Source of the DNA: Bacteroidales bacterium
Lineage (GTDB): Bacteria; Bacteroidota; Bacteroidia; Bacteroidales; UBA7332
DNA length: 64,000 bases
Direction of reading: 5' to 3'
NCBI GenBank assembly: GCA_028687995.1
Contig: JAQTZA010000013.1
Span: forward strand, 42,501 to 106,500
Shown: positions 37,277 to 46,267 of the stretch, piece after piece
How the letters are laid out: each line of letters opens with the position of its first letter
How positions within the stretch are numbered: position 1 is the first letter of the stretch
Translations under genes and position numbers: made by a program
Notes under the pieces: model-generated
What the model was told of the DNA's origin: nothing
What the model saw: only the letters and a program-made list of their open reading frames with translations
Database searches by the model: none

Positions 37277-39793
37277 ATGAGAAATAATACAAATCTCCTT
37301 ATAGCTATCTTATTCATCTTAAACATTGGCGGAGTGAAATCGATTGTAAAACCAACTATTGGTGACAATGATAAATATGGACTGGAAAGAGGTGATGGAT
37401 CGATAGTTCTTAAAGCAAGTTACGACAAGATAGAGGATTTTTCAGAAGGTCTGGCTATCGCTTCAAAAAATGATAAATATGGATTTCTTGATGCAAAAGG
37501 AAGAGTTGTCATTCCTCTAAAATATGATAATGCGAAGGCTTTCAGTGAAGGATATTGCGCTGTGAAACTGAATACAAAATGGGCAATCATCGATAAAACA
37601 GGTAAAGTCCTTTCTAATTTTGATTACGATAGAATTGAACCTTTTGCCAACGGATTTTCGATTGTGAAAAAAAGTGACAAATATGGTATCATCAGTTCTG
37701 ATAATGGTGCAATCACCTATTGTATTTATGATGAGATCCGTGAGTACAGGAATGGTTTTTTTGCGGTGAAGTTGAATAAAAAATGGGGTTACATCGACAA
37801 GTATGGAAATAAACTTACCAAACTGAAATATGACTATGCCAACAATTTTAATGGTGATTTTGCAGCAGTAGTGATGGATAAGAAATTTGGTTTTATCAAC
37901 AAAAATGGTATTGAAATCACCCCTATCAAATATGAATTAGTATGGAATTTCTCAAATGGTCTCGCTAAAATATCCATTAACAAGAAGATTGGCTATATCG
38001 ATGAGACTGGTAAAGAAGTTATAGCCATGATTTACGATGAGGCATCCAATTTTGATGCTGACTTAGCACAATGCAAAAGAAATAATAAGTTGTATCTCGT
38101 TGATAGAAAAACGAGGAACGAATTTACCAATGGGAGTTACCAAGTTATTGAAGATTTTAGTGAAAATATGGCGGCAGTCAAGAAAAATAGCAAATGGGGA
38201 TTTATTGACAAAACTGGTAATCAGATGATCAGTTGTAAATACGATAGTGTTTTATCGTTTGCAGAAGGTATGGCGGCTGTAAAATACAACCAAAAATGGG
38301 AATTTATAGATCAATCTGGAAAAGAAGTCTCGAATGGTAATTTTCAGGAAGTAAAATCATTTAAAGAAGGACTAGCTGCTGCAAAAGTCTACGAAAGATG
38401 GGGATTCATAAACAAAACTGGGAGTATCGTTGTCAAATTAAAATACGACAGAGTGAATTCATTTGTCAACAACTTCGCTGAAGTGAAAGTCGGTATTAGA
38501 GTTGGAATGATTGACAAAACTGGAAAAGAGATAACACCGATAAAATATAGCAACACGGGAGATTTTACCGAAGGACTGGCAAGAGTGTGGGAAAATGGCA
38601 AAATTGGATTCATAAACGAATCTGGAGAAGTGGTAGTTTCACCCAAATATGATTTTGCAACTGCATTTGAAGATGGATTCTCTGTTATTGAAAACAATAA
38701 GCAATGTGGCCTTTTAGATAAAAATGGTAGGGAAATCATACCAATCATTTACGATTATATCAATCCGATTTCGCCCAATTTAGTCATGGTTTACAAAGAT
38801 TATAAATGTGGATTGGTTGATAAAAACGGAAAATCCCTTACCCCTATTATTTATGAAAGATTATTCAAAATATCAAAGAATCTACTCGCTGTAGAAAGAA
38901 ACAGCAAGTGGGGATTATTAGATGGGAAAGGAAAAGAAATAACCCCATTTATATACAACAGCATTGAATCTTATGCTGACGAATCTATCGTAAAAGCATG
39001 TGTGAATGGACTTTATGGCCTACTAAAATCGGACGGAAAGGAATTGACTCCGGTTAAATATAGCAATATAGAAGATTTCATAGGACGAGGATACGACAAA
39101 GAAGAAACAAAAGCGGATGAAAACGATGCCCTAGGCAGTTTTGATTTTGAGCATTTGCTCTACAGGTATGCAAAAGTGAAACAAGGCAGTAGCTGGGGTT
39201 ACATTAATGCAGAAGGAAAAGAAATAACGCCAATCGTTTACAGTAAATTACACGATTTCAAAAATGGCATTTCGAAAGTTGAGCGAGGTGGTTCGTTTGA
39301 ATTTGTTAATTTTTTAGGGACTCAAATTACCAATGGACAATTTGATGATGCTGGTGAATTTCACGAAGGGCTAGTACAAATTAAGAAAGAAGGAAAATGG
39401 GGCTTCATAGACAATACTGGGAAAGAGATTTCACCTCCAAAGTATGATAATGTTTCGAATTTCTCTAATGGCTTTGCAACCATTATCGTCAACAATAAAA
39501 TGGGATTTATTGACAAATCGGGGAATGAAATAACTCCTATTAAATACGACTACACTTGGCAATTCACCGAGGATGTAGCATTGGTTCAACTCAATAATAA
39601 AGTTGGATATATAAACAGTTCAGGCAAAGAATTAACCGAAATAAAATACGAGTCAGCTTATATGTTCTCGAATGGAGTTGCCCCATTAAAATTGAATGGA
39701 AAATGGATCTTTATTGACAAAAATGGACAAGAAATAGATTTGGAAAAAAATCAGGCATTAAAAGAGGCTGCCTTAAAATTGGAAGGAAACTAG
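37277..39793 (+). CDS. WG-repeat protein (about 23 tandem repeats)
   Basis: An 838-residue protein made almost entirely of WG repeats of about 34 residues; I count about 23, of the form KWGFIDKTGKEITPIKYD followed by a linker like FSEGLAAVK. The N-terminus (LLIAILFILNIGGVKS) looks like a signal peptide, so it is probably secreted or periplasmic. The repeats form beta-rich, propeller-like or solenoid folds by family knowledge and often bind other proteins, but no enzymatic domain is present. Repeats 3, 8, 10, 12 and 23 lack the WG dipeptide or are diverged, and repeat 17 carries an insertion of about 25 residues (KEETKADENDALGSFDFEH). The gene stands alone, convergent with relA. Confidence 0.88.
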   Translation: MRNNTNLLIAILFILNIGGVKSIVKPTIGDNDKYGLERGDGSIVLKASYDKIEDFSEGLAIASKNDKYGFLDAKGRVVIPLKYDNAKAFSEGYCAVKLNTKWAIIDKTGKVLSNFDYDRIEPFANGFSIVKKSDKYGIISSDNGAITYCIYDEIREYRNGFFAVKLNKKWGYIDKYGNKLTKLKYDYANNFNGDFAAVVMDKKFGFINKNGIEITPIKYELVWNFSNGLAKISINKKIGYIDETGKEVIAMIYDEASNFDADLAQCKRNNKLYLVDRKTRNEFTNGSYQVIEDFSENMAAVKKNSKWGFIDKTGNQMISCKYDSVLSFAEGMAAVKYNQKWEFIDQSGKEVSNGNFQEVKSFKEGLAAAKVYERWGFINKTGSIVVKLKYDRVNSFVNNFAEVKVGIRVGMIDKTGKEITPIKYSNTGDFTEGLARVWENGKIGFINESGEVVVSPKYDFATAFEDGFSVIENNKQCGLLDKNGREIIPIIYDYINPISPNLVMVYKDYKCGLVDKNGKSLTPIIYERLFKISKNLLAVERNSKWGLLDGKGKEITPFIYNSIESYADESIVKACVNGLYGLLKSDGKELTPVKYSNIEDFIGRGYDKEETKADENDALGSFDFEHLLYRYAKVKQGSSWGYINAEGKEITPIVYSKLHDFKNGISKVERGGSFEFVNFLGTQITNGQFDDAGEFHEGLVQIKKEGKWGFIDNTGKEISPPKYDNVSNFSNGFATIIVNNKMGFIDKSGNEITPIKYDYTWQFTEDVALVQLNNKVGYINSSGKELTEIKYESAYMFSNGVAPLKLNGKWIFIDKNGQEIDLEKNQALKEAALKLEGN

Positions 39794-39806
39794 ATTGCCT
39801 CATTCA

Positions 39807-42041
39807 TTATTTACCATCCACACGTTTCACACTGGTGAGGTTTTTGACCTGTCCTAATTTAGTGCAAAGTGTATCGAGATCGTTAGCACTTTGTACTTGA
39901 AAATCGATAATTCCCTCAAAAATACCATCTTTTGTTTCGATGTGGATTTTTTGAATGCTCATCGAGAGTTGTTCGGAAAGCACTCGAGTGATGTCATTCA
40001 ATACACCAATGCCGTCCACACCTTTCACCTCAATACCGGCTTGGAATGTATGACTAGTAAATGGTCTCCATTCAATTGACAAAAGACGATCGCCGTGAGC
40101 ACTTTTCAGTTTAGTAGCGACAGGGCATGATCGTTTATGTACCTCCACCAAATTAACATCGTTGATATAACCCAAGGCATCATCATAAGGCAATGGTCGG
40201 CAACAAGGAGAAAATTTATATGTCACATCAAAATGAGACTCCTCAAGCACAAAGTTTTTCTTCTTATCTATTTGTCCTTTGGTGTTGTTTTTAGATTTTT
40301 TGGAGCCTTTATTCACGCCAAAAGTAACATTGAAATAACGAACAAATAGGTTTTTTCGTTTCTCATTTGTCATCATAATCAACTCTAAATCCAACACGAT
40401 CTCGAGCTTACCTACCAATCTAAAAAGCTCCTCTTTTGATGCTACATTATAGATTTGTATCAACAAATTGACCGATTCAGGTTTTCCCTGTAAATGTTCT
40501 GCAATAAAGGCCTTCACGATTGCCTCACCTTGGTGTACTGCAAGTCGGTCATCTTTTTGCAAATATTTATTTATCAGATTTCGAGCATGTGTCGTTGTCA
40601 CATAGTTGAACCAATCAGGTTGTGGCCAGTGCGATTTAGAGGTCAAAATTTCGACCTGATCTCCACTTAATAATTTATGACTCAGTGGCACCAATTTATG
40701 ATTCACTTTTGCGCCAATACAATTTAACCCAATTTGTGAGTGAAGTGCAAAAGCAAAATCGAGTGCTGTTGCTTCTTGTGGCAAGGTTTTTATCTCACCT
40801 TTTGGGGTAAAAACAAATATCTCAGTAGCATACAGATTTAGTTTGATCGAATCTAAAAAATCCATAGCGCTAGGACCCGGATTTTCGAGAATATCGCGAA
40901 TAGTACGAAGCCAAACATTCAATTCATTACCCGGTTCGTTGGCATCCGTTTTGTAATTGACATGAGCAGCCAATCCCTTTTCCGCAATATCATTCATCCG
41001 TTCACTGCGAATTTGCACTTCGATCCATTGCCCTTGAGGCCCCATCACGGTGAGGTGCAATGCTTGATAGCCATTTGCTTTGGGGCGACTCACCCAATCT
41101 CTAATTCGCTCCGGATGAAGCTTGTATATATCGGTGATAACCGTGTAAATGTTCCAACACTCAATCTTCTCGTCAGTGATATCCTTGGGTCTAAAAATAA
41201 CACGAGCAGCACAAAGATCATAAATCTCTTCAAACGAAATCTGCTTGCTCTCCATCTTGCGCCAGACAGAGTAAATTGATTTCGTTCGCCAAGTCATATC
41301 ATAGTCGATATTCATCTTATCAAGGCGAGCACGTACTGGCGTTGAAAACTGAGTATAAATATCAAGCCGTTGATTCTCTTCAATGGCAATGCGAGCACTT
41401 ATTTCACGATAAGTTTCCGGATGCTCATATTTGAAACTCAAATCTTCGAGTTCTGATTTTATGCTATGCAGTCCTAATCGATTGGCTAGTGGTGCATAGA
41501 GATATTGAGTTTCACCAGCAATTTTGTATTGTTTATTGGGCTGCATTGAATCAAGCGTGCGCATATTGTGCAGTCTATCAGCCATTTTAATCAAAATTAC
41601 ACGAATATCTTCGCTCATTGTGAGCAGCAATTTTCTGAAGTTTTCAGCTTGAGAAGATGCTTTATCACCGAAAATTCCTCCAGCAATTTTGGTCAATCCA
41701 TTAACAATTTGGGCAATCTTCGGACCAAAAAGATTCTCAATATCTTCAACTGTGTAATCTGTATCTTCAACTACATCGTGCAACAGTGCTGAACAAATGG
41801 AGGTTGATCCCAACCCCATATCTTTGGCAACGATGCGTGCCACTGCAATTGGATGGAGAATATAAGGCTCACCCGAACGACGACGAATGCCTCGATGGGC
41901 ATCATTGGCAAAATTGAAAGCTTTAGTAATCAGCTCCACTTTCTGACGATGTGGAGAGCTTTTATAATCGGTCAGGAGCGCTTGAAACTGCTCCTCGATT
42001 TTATCATCTTCTTCTTTGCTGTTGGTTTGACGCAAACTCAT
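39807..42041 (-). CDS. relA: RelA/SpoT-type (p)ppGpp synthetase/hydrolase
   Basis: A long RSH stringent-response enzyme of 744 residues. The hydrolase domain has the HD pair (LLHDVVEDTDYT, about residues 86-97) and appears intact. The synthetase domain has YDLCAARVIF and PKANGYQALHLTV. Then come a TGS domain (IFVFTPKGEIKTLPQEATALDFAF), a Cys-rich conserved patch (FSPCCRPLPYDD) and a C-terminal ACT domain. Both activities should be present, as in SpoT. It is the last gene of the parA-parB-DUF5683-mltD cluster, so alarmone metabolism is co-transcribed with chromosome segregation and wall genes. Confidence 0.96.
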   Translation of the reverse strand: MSLRQTNSKEEDDKIEEQFQALLTDYKSSPHRQKVELITKAFNFANDAHRGIRRRSGEPYILHPIAVARIVAKDMGLGSTSICSALLHDVVEDTDYTVEDIENLFGPKIAQIVNGLTKIAGGIFGDKASSQAENFRKLLLTMSEDIRVILIKMADRLHNMRTLDSMQPNKQYKIAGETQYLYAPLANRLGLHSIKSELEDLSFKYEHPETYREISARIAIEENQRLDIYTQFSTPVRARLDKMNIDYDMTWRTKSIYSVWRKMESKQISFEEIYDLCAARVIFRPKDITDEKIECWNIYTVITDIYKLHPERIRDWVSRPKANGYQALHLTVMGPQGQWIEVQIRSERMNDIAEKGLAAHVNYKTDANEPGNELNVWLRTIRDILENPGPSAMDFLDSIKLNLYATEIFVFTPKGEIKTLPQEATALDFAFALHSQIGLNCIGAKVNHKLVPLSHKLLSGDQVEILTSKSHWPQPDWFNYVTTTHARNLINKYLQKDDRLAVHQGEAIVKAFIAEHLQGKPESVNLLIQIYNVASKEELFRLVGKLEIVLDLELIMMTNEKRKNLFVRYFNVTFGVNKGSKKSKNNTKGQIDKKKNFVLEESHFDVTYKFSPCCRPLPYDDALGYINDVNLVEVHKRSCPVATKLKSAHGDRLLSIEWRPFTSHTFQAGIEVKGVDGIGVLNDITRVLSEQLSMSIQKIHIETKDGIFEGIIDFQVQSANDLDTLCTKLGQVKNLTSVKRVDGK

Positions 42042-42048
42042 AAAAACC

Positions 42049-43617
42049 TTATGTTTTTGGAATCTTTATTTTCATCCCGACCTGAATTGCATTGTGATGC
42101 CTCAAGCGATTAGCGGCCATTATATCTTTCACACTAATACCCGGGAAGCGATTAGCAATAGCCCAAAGGGTATCGCCTCTCTCTACAATATAATAACGAT
42201 ATTTGGTAGTTTTCGTTGTCCGTTTTTGCGCAATTTGTTTCTCATCAACAGCAATTTTAGAAGAATCAACTGCCACCGTTGTTGTATCAACACCTTTTGA
42301 TTTTGTGCGCGATGCCAACGATTCGCTTGGTCTTGATTCTATAATAGGTTGTTTATCGCGATAAATTTTCAACGATTTCCCTTTCGATACGCGCGACGAA
42401 TAGAGTTTATTCCAATCCTTCAAATCGGAAACTGATACACGGTATTTTCTAGCAATCGTGGCAAGAGTTTCACCCCTTTTAACTTTGTATCGTAAATAAG
42501 ACTGAGCATTCATCTCTCCTGGAGTTGGCTCTACTGTTCTACGAAATGCCATCAAATAATCGTCTGCACGATATTTCGAAATAGAATCTGCATTCTCTAT
42601 ATATGAATAAGCAGAAAACATTGGCAAACGCAATACACAAGGGGAAATATTACCCGGAATTAAATCATGCTTATATGATGGATTCAATGTTCTAATCTCT
42701 TGAATCGGCAAATTCAGAACATCAGCAATTTGCTGAAAATGAACCATTTGATTCACTACCACAGTATCTGTATTCAGCGGAATATTGCATTTGGCGGAGC
42801 AAATATTATGTTCTGAAGTGTAGTTCATTAAATAATTAACAGCAATAAATGCGGGCAAATAACCTCGTGTCTCTTTGGGCAAATTGAAATAAATCTCCCA
42901 ATAATCACGTTTGCCTCCCGAGCGACGAATCGCCTTATTGACATTGCCAGGACCACAATTATATGCAGCAATTGCCAAACCCCAATCGCCATAAATACGA
43001 TGCAAATTTTTCAAATATCGAGCGGCAACGTAGGTCGATTTTATTGGATCGCGGCGTTCGTCGATAAGACTTGTAATTTCGAGTCCATATTGCTTACCCG
43101 TTGGTAGCATAAACTGCCACAACCCAGCAGCTCCGGCATGCGAAATGGCCGAAGGATTTAATGCAGATTCTATTACCGGAAGATATTTGAGCTCTAACGG
43201 TAGATTTTCAGCATCCAGAGCTTGCTCGAACAGAGGGAAATAAAATTGACTCAAACCCATCATATAACTGACTCTGACACGTAGTCGTTCGGCATACAAA
43301 TTAATATATGAACGAACAATTTGGTTGTATGGCATCTCAATAACGGTAGAGAGTTTCGACAAACGCTCAATGTAAATAGAATCAGTGAAAGATGGATTTA
43401 CAGATTGATCGATGCAGTTTTTATCTAGATTTAGATAACGTGTTGTCAACCAATTCGACAACAATGAATCAAGATTTGGAAGTAATGTTTCGGGCAAAAC
43501 AATGGCCTCATCACGAATCGTATCTTTGAGGCTAGGTTTAGCACCCTCTACGATTGCGAAAAGGTTATTGAAAGATAAAATGATGAATAATAAAATCAGG
43601 TAAAAGGCATTCTTCAT
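42049..43617 (-). CDS. mltD: MltD-like lytic transglycosylase with two LysM domains
   Basis: A 522-residue cell-wall enzyme that cleaves peptidoglycan between N-acetylmuramic acid and N-acetylglucosamine. Its N-terminal signal peptide is LILLFIILSFNNLFA. The SLT domain has the catalytic Glu in IESALNPSAISHAGAAGLWQ (about residues 147-165) and NCGPGNVNKAIR. Two LysM repeats follow: VKRGETLATIARKYRVS (about 375-415) and VERGDTLWAIANRFPGI (about 470-522). No lipobox is visible, so a periplasmic or loosely attached enzyme is likely. It sits 6 nt downstream of the DUF5683 gene. Confidence 0.93.
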   Translation of the reverse strand: MKNAFYLILLFIILSFNNLFAIVEGAKPSLKDTIRDEAIVLPETLLPNLDSLLSNWLTTRYLNLDKNCIDQSVNPSFTDSIYIERLSKLSTVIEMPYNQIVRSYINLYAERLRVRVSYMMGLSQFYFPLFEQALDAENLPLELKYLPVIESALNPSAISHAGAAGLWQFMLPTGKQYGLEITSLIDERRDPIKSTYVAARYLKNLHRIYGDWGLAIAAYNCGPGNVNKAIRRSGGKRDYWEIYFNLPKETRGYLPAFIAVNYLMNYTSEHNICSAKCNIPLNTDTVVVNQMVHFQQIADVLNLPIQEIRTLNPSYKHDLIPGNISPCVLRLPMFSAYSYIENADSISKYRADDYLMAFRRTVEPTPGEMNAQSYLRYKVKRGETLATIARKYRVSVSDLKDWNKLYSSRVSKGKSLKIYRDKQPIIESRPSESLASRTKSKGVDTTTVAVDSSKIAVDEKQIAQKRTTKTTKYRYYIVERGDTLWAIANRFPGISVKDIMAANRLRHHNAIQVGMKIKIPKT

Positions 43618-43623
43618 AAATTA

Positions 43624-44313
43624 CTAAAAATTAATCGAACACTGCAGTCCAAGACCTTGTGTTCGGTAATCGATTTGATTCATGCGAATCATTGTTGGTT
43701 CTATTTTCAAGCTCAAATCGGGACTTATATCAAACTCAAAAAGCTGTGCATCGACGTAGGCATCAATCATCGTTACAAAATACAAACCGACCATACTGAT
43801 AATGGTCAGATCCCGATTACGTCTGAAATAATCTTTCTGATTTTTCAATATAGTTGATAATTGTTCTGTTGTTAGTGTACCTTTTTGATACGATTGCTGC
43901 ATACTAAGTGGCAAAATTGTCAAAAAAGAATTAGTATTCGGATCCGAATCCTTGATGTCGTTGTATGCAGATGTATAATCACCTAAATATTGATTGTTCC
44001 AAGCCAATCCATACGCTAAACCAGCATAACCTCCATAAATAAGAGGTAATTTCCAATACTTTTGATTGTAAATCTGACCTAAACCAGGGAAAAATGCAGA
44101 TAATAAAATCGCTTTTTGTGGATTGGGAACAAACTCTTTCTTTTTGATTTTAGGTGCTTCTGGTTTTGGTTCTTTGAGAACAACACCCGCCAATTTCAAC
44201 GAATCGGTAGGTTGCACAGTCCCAGTTTGACCCTTTTCTTGCTGAGCAAAAAGGGAGACAAAGCACAAATATAATGCAAAAACTGATACGAAACGCTTCA
44301 AATTCAATTCCAA
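43624..44313 (-). CDS. DUF5683 protein
   Basis: A 229-residue protein of the DUF5683 family, recognised by ILLSAFFPGLGQIYNQKYWK and the following YGGYAGLAYGLAWNNQYLG. The N-terminus has a signal peptide (VFALYLCFVSLFAQQEKGQ), and two or three hydrophobic segments follow. Function is unknown; in Bacteroidota the family sits next to parB, as here, two bases beyond its stop. A membrane role linked to the wall or envelope is inferred from context. Confidence 0.85.
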   Translation of the reverse strand: MELNLKRFVSVFALYLCFVSLFAQQEKGQTGTVQPTDSLKLAGVVLKEPKPEAPKIKKKEFVPNPQKAILLSAFFPGLGQIYNQKYWKLPLIYGGYAGLAYGLAWNNQYLGDYTSAYNDIKDSDPNTNSFLTILPLSMQQSYQKGTLTTEQLSTILKNQKDYFRRNRDLTIISMVGLYFVTMIDAYVDAQLFEFDISPDLSLKIEPTMIRMNQIDYRTQGLGLQCSINF

Positions 44314-44314
44314 A

Positions 44315-45199
44315 TTACTTTAAACCGTCAAAAATTGTGATAATTCGCTCTAACTCTTCTTCAGATTTAAAAGGGATGCTTATCTTACCTTTTCCCTTAT
44401 CGTTAATCACAAATTGGACTTTCGACTTAAAGAATTTAGACAAGTGTTTTTTCAATATTGCGTATTCTTGCGGAATCGAATCTTTTTTCGTTTGAGTTTT
44501 CACAAAGTCCGCAATACTTTTACCACTATTAATGGCTTTCACCATCTCCTCTACTCTGCGGACAGAAAGCTCATTCAACAATATTTCTTCGTAAATTTTT
44601 AGCTGAATAGTTGGGTTTTCAACAGGAATCAATGCGCGAGCATGTCCCATGTCAATTTTCTTATCCTTCAATCCCATCTGAATTTCAGCTGGAAGCTTCA
44701 ACAACCGGAGAAAGTTGGCTATCGTAGTACGATTCTTTCCAATTCTAGTACTTAAACGCTCTTGGGTCAAGCTATATTGTTCGATCAAATTTTGATAAGC
44801 CAACGCAATTTCAATGGCATTCAAATCTTCGCGTTGAATATTTTCGATCAACGCCATTTCAAGCACATCTTCATCATTCGAAGTACGCACATACGCCGGA
44901 ATAGCCTCTAAACCTGCCAACAGCGATGCTCGATATCGTCGTTCTCCAGCGATTATCTGATATTGATCTCGTCCCACTTCTCGTAATGTGATGGGCTGAA
45001 TAATACCCAACTCCTTAATCGATGCCGACAGTTCACTCAACGCAATTGGATCAAATTCCCTGCGGGGTTGATCGGGATTGGCTGTGATTTTCGATAATTC
45101 AATTTCGTTGATCGAAGACGAACCGCCTGTTTTGACCTCCTCCATCATGATTAGAGCATCCAATCCTCTGCCTAATGCGCTTTTCTTTGGTGTTGCCAT
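44315..45199 (-). CDS. parB: Chromosome partitioning protein ParB
   Basis: A 294-residue CTP-dependent DNA-binding clamp protein that loads at parS sites. The N-terminal ParB/Srx-like domain contains NPDQPRREFD and the arginine-rich box IAGERRYRASL, then a helix-turn-helix region (RLSTRIGKNRTTIANFLRLLKLP) and a C-terminal dimerisation domain. Length is normal. It follows parA by 62 nt and precedes DUF5683 by two nt, part of one transcript. Confidence 0.96.
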   Translation of the reverse strand: MATPKKSALGRGLDALIMMEEVKTGGSSSINEIELSKITANPDQPRREFDPIALSELSASIKELGIIQPITLREVGRDQYQIIAGERRYRASLLAGLEAIPAYVRTSNDEDVLEMALIENIQREDLNAIEIALAYQNLIEQYSLTQERLSTRIGKNRTTIANFLRLLKLPAEIQMGLKDKKIDMGHARALIPVENPTIQLKIYEEILLNELSVRRVEEMVKAINSGKSIADFVKTQTKKDSIPQEYAILKKHLSKFFKSKVQFVINDKGKGKISIPFKSEEELERIITIFDGLK

Positions 45200-45260
45200 T
45201 CTTAATGTCTTTTTTAGGAGCTAAAGTCGTAAAATTTTACGACTCTACACCGACCATTTT

Positions 45261-46025
45261 TTATTTATTTTTCTCAATAATCTCTTTTGCCAATTGCATG
45301 TGATTGATAGCACCACGCGATTCTGCATCGTAAAGTAACACCGGGAGTCCGTGACTAGGCGCTTCACTCAATTTAATATTGCGTTGAATAACCGATGTGA
45401 AAACCATCTCACGGAAATGACGTTTCAACTCTTCGTAGATTTGATTTGCCAAACGAAGACGAGAATCGTACATGGTCAACAAAAATCCTTCGATTTCAAG
45501 ACCCGGATTGAGTTTAGACTTGATGATTTTGATGGTGTTGAGCAATTTACTGATTCCCTCTAGCGCAAAATATTCCGATTGCACAGGTATAATAATAGAA
45601 TCGGCAGCAGTCAGTGCATTTACAGTAATAATGCCGAGCGATGGTGAGCAGTCAATCAAGATAAAATCATAATCTGGTTTCACTTCACTTAGCGTTTTTT
45701 GCAATACTCTATCGCGATTTTCGATATTCAGCAACTCTAATTCTGCACCAACTAAATCGATGTGAGAGCAAACAATATCAAGATTTTTTACCATTGTAGG
45801 TAAAATTGCCTCCCGAATATTCACACCATCTATCATGCATTCGTAGATGGAATATTTTAATGTTTTGATGTCAATTCCTAAACCCGAAGAGGCGTTTGCC
45901 TGAGGGTCGGCATCTATCACCAACACCTTTTTATTAAGAGTGGCAAGCGAAGCAGCTAAATTAATTGTAGTGGTGGTTTTGCCTACTCCACCTTTTTGAT
46001 TGGCTAATGCGATTATCTTTCCCAT
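45261..46025 (-). CDS. parA: Chromosome partitioning ATPase ParA (Soj)
   Basis: A 254-residue deviant-Walker ATPase that positions the chromosome origin with ParB. Deviant Walker A is [14 protein letters not shown] at residues 10-23, with [13 protein letters not shown] and the Walker B-like [16 protein letters not shown]. It is the first gene of the par-DUF5683-mltD-relA cluster. The absence of a fused helix-turn-helix marks it as a chromosomal Soj type. A split inverted repeat lies just upstream. Confidence 0.96.
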   Translation of the reverse strand: MGKIIALANQKGGVGKTTTTINLAASLATLNKKVLVIDADPQANASSGLGIDIKTLKYSIYECMIDGVNIREAILPTMVKNLDIVCSHIDLVGAELELLNIENRDRVLQKTLSEVKPDYDFILIDCSPSLGIITVNALTAADSIIIPVQSEYFALEGISKLLNTIKIIKSKLNPGLEIEGFLLTMYDSRLRLANQIYEELKRHFREMVFTSVIQRNIKLSEAPSHGLPVLLYDAESRGAINHMQLAKEIIEKNK

Positions 46026-46061
46026 TTATCTTTGTTGAAATTTTCAGCAAAATAAGCGATA

Positions 46062-46097
46062 AATTGTTTCACGACATATTAAATATATGAAACAATT
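46062..46097. promoter_or_regulatory. Split parS-like inverted repeat upstream of parA
   Basis: AATTGTTTCA (46062-46071) is mirrored by TGAAACAATT (46088-46097), with a 16-nt spacer. The arms contain the half-sites of the conserved parS palindrome TGTTTCACGTGAAACA; the left one runs TGTTTCACG, but the halves are pushed apart. It lies 37 nt upstream of parA, so it may be a degenerate parS or an autoregulatory site of the operon. Confidence 0.45.
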
Positions 46098-46267
46098 GTA
46101 TGAAATGTTGAAAAGTGGCTGTTTTTGTTCATAACTCCACCTTATTTTGAGGGTCAACGAGAGCATAGAAGCCATTTAATGTTGATTTTATCAATTAATG
46201 ATGGTTGTTTCCAAACAGAAAAAGAGTATTTTTACCCATCAAAATTTTTACTAAAACTAAATTATAT

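Noticed and set aside
46026..46267. Canonical contiguous parS site
   Set aside because: The 16-bp palindrome TGTTTCACGTGAAACA is not present; only the split half-sites reported above are.
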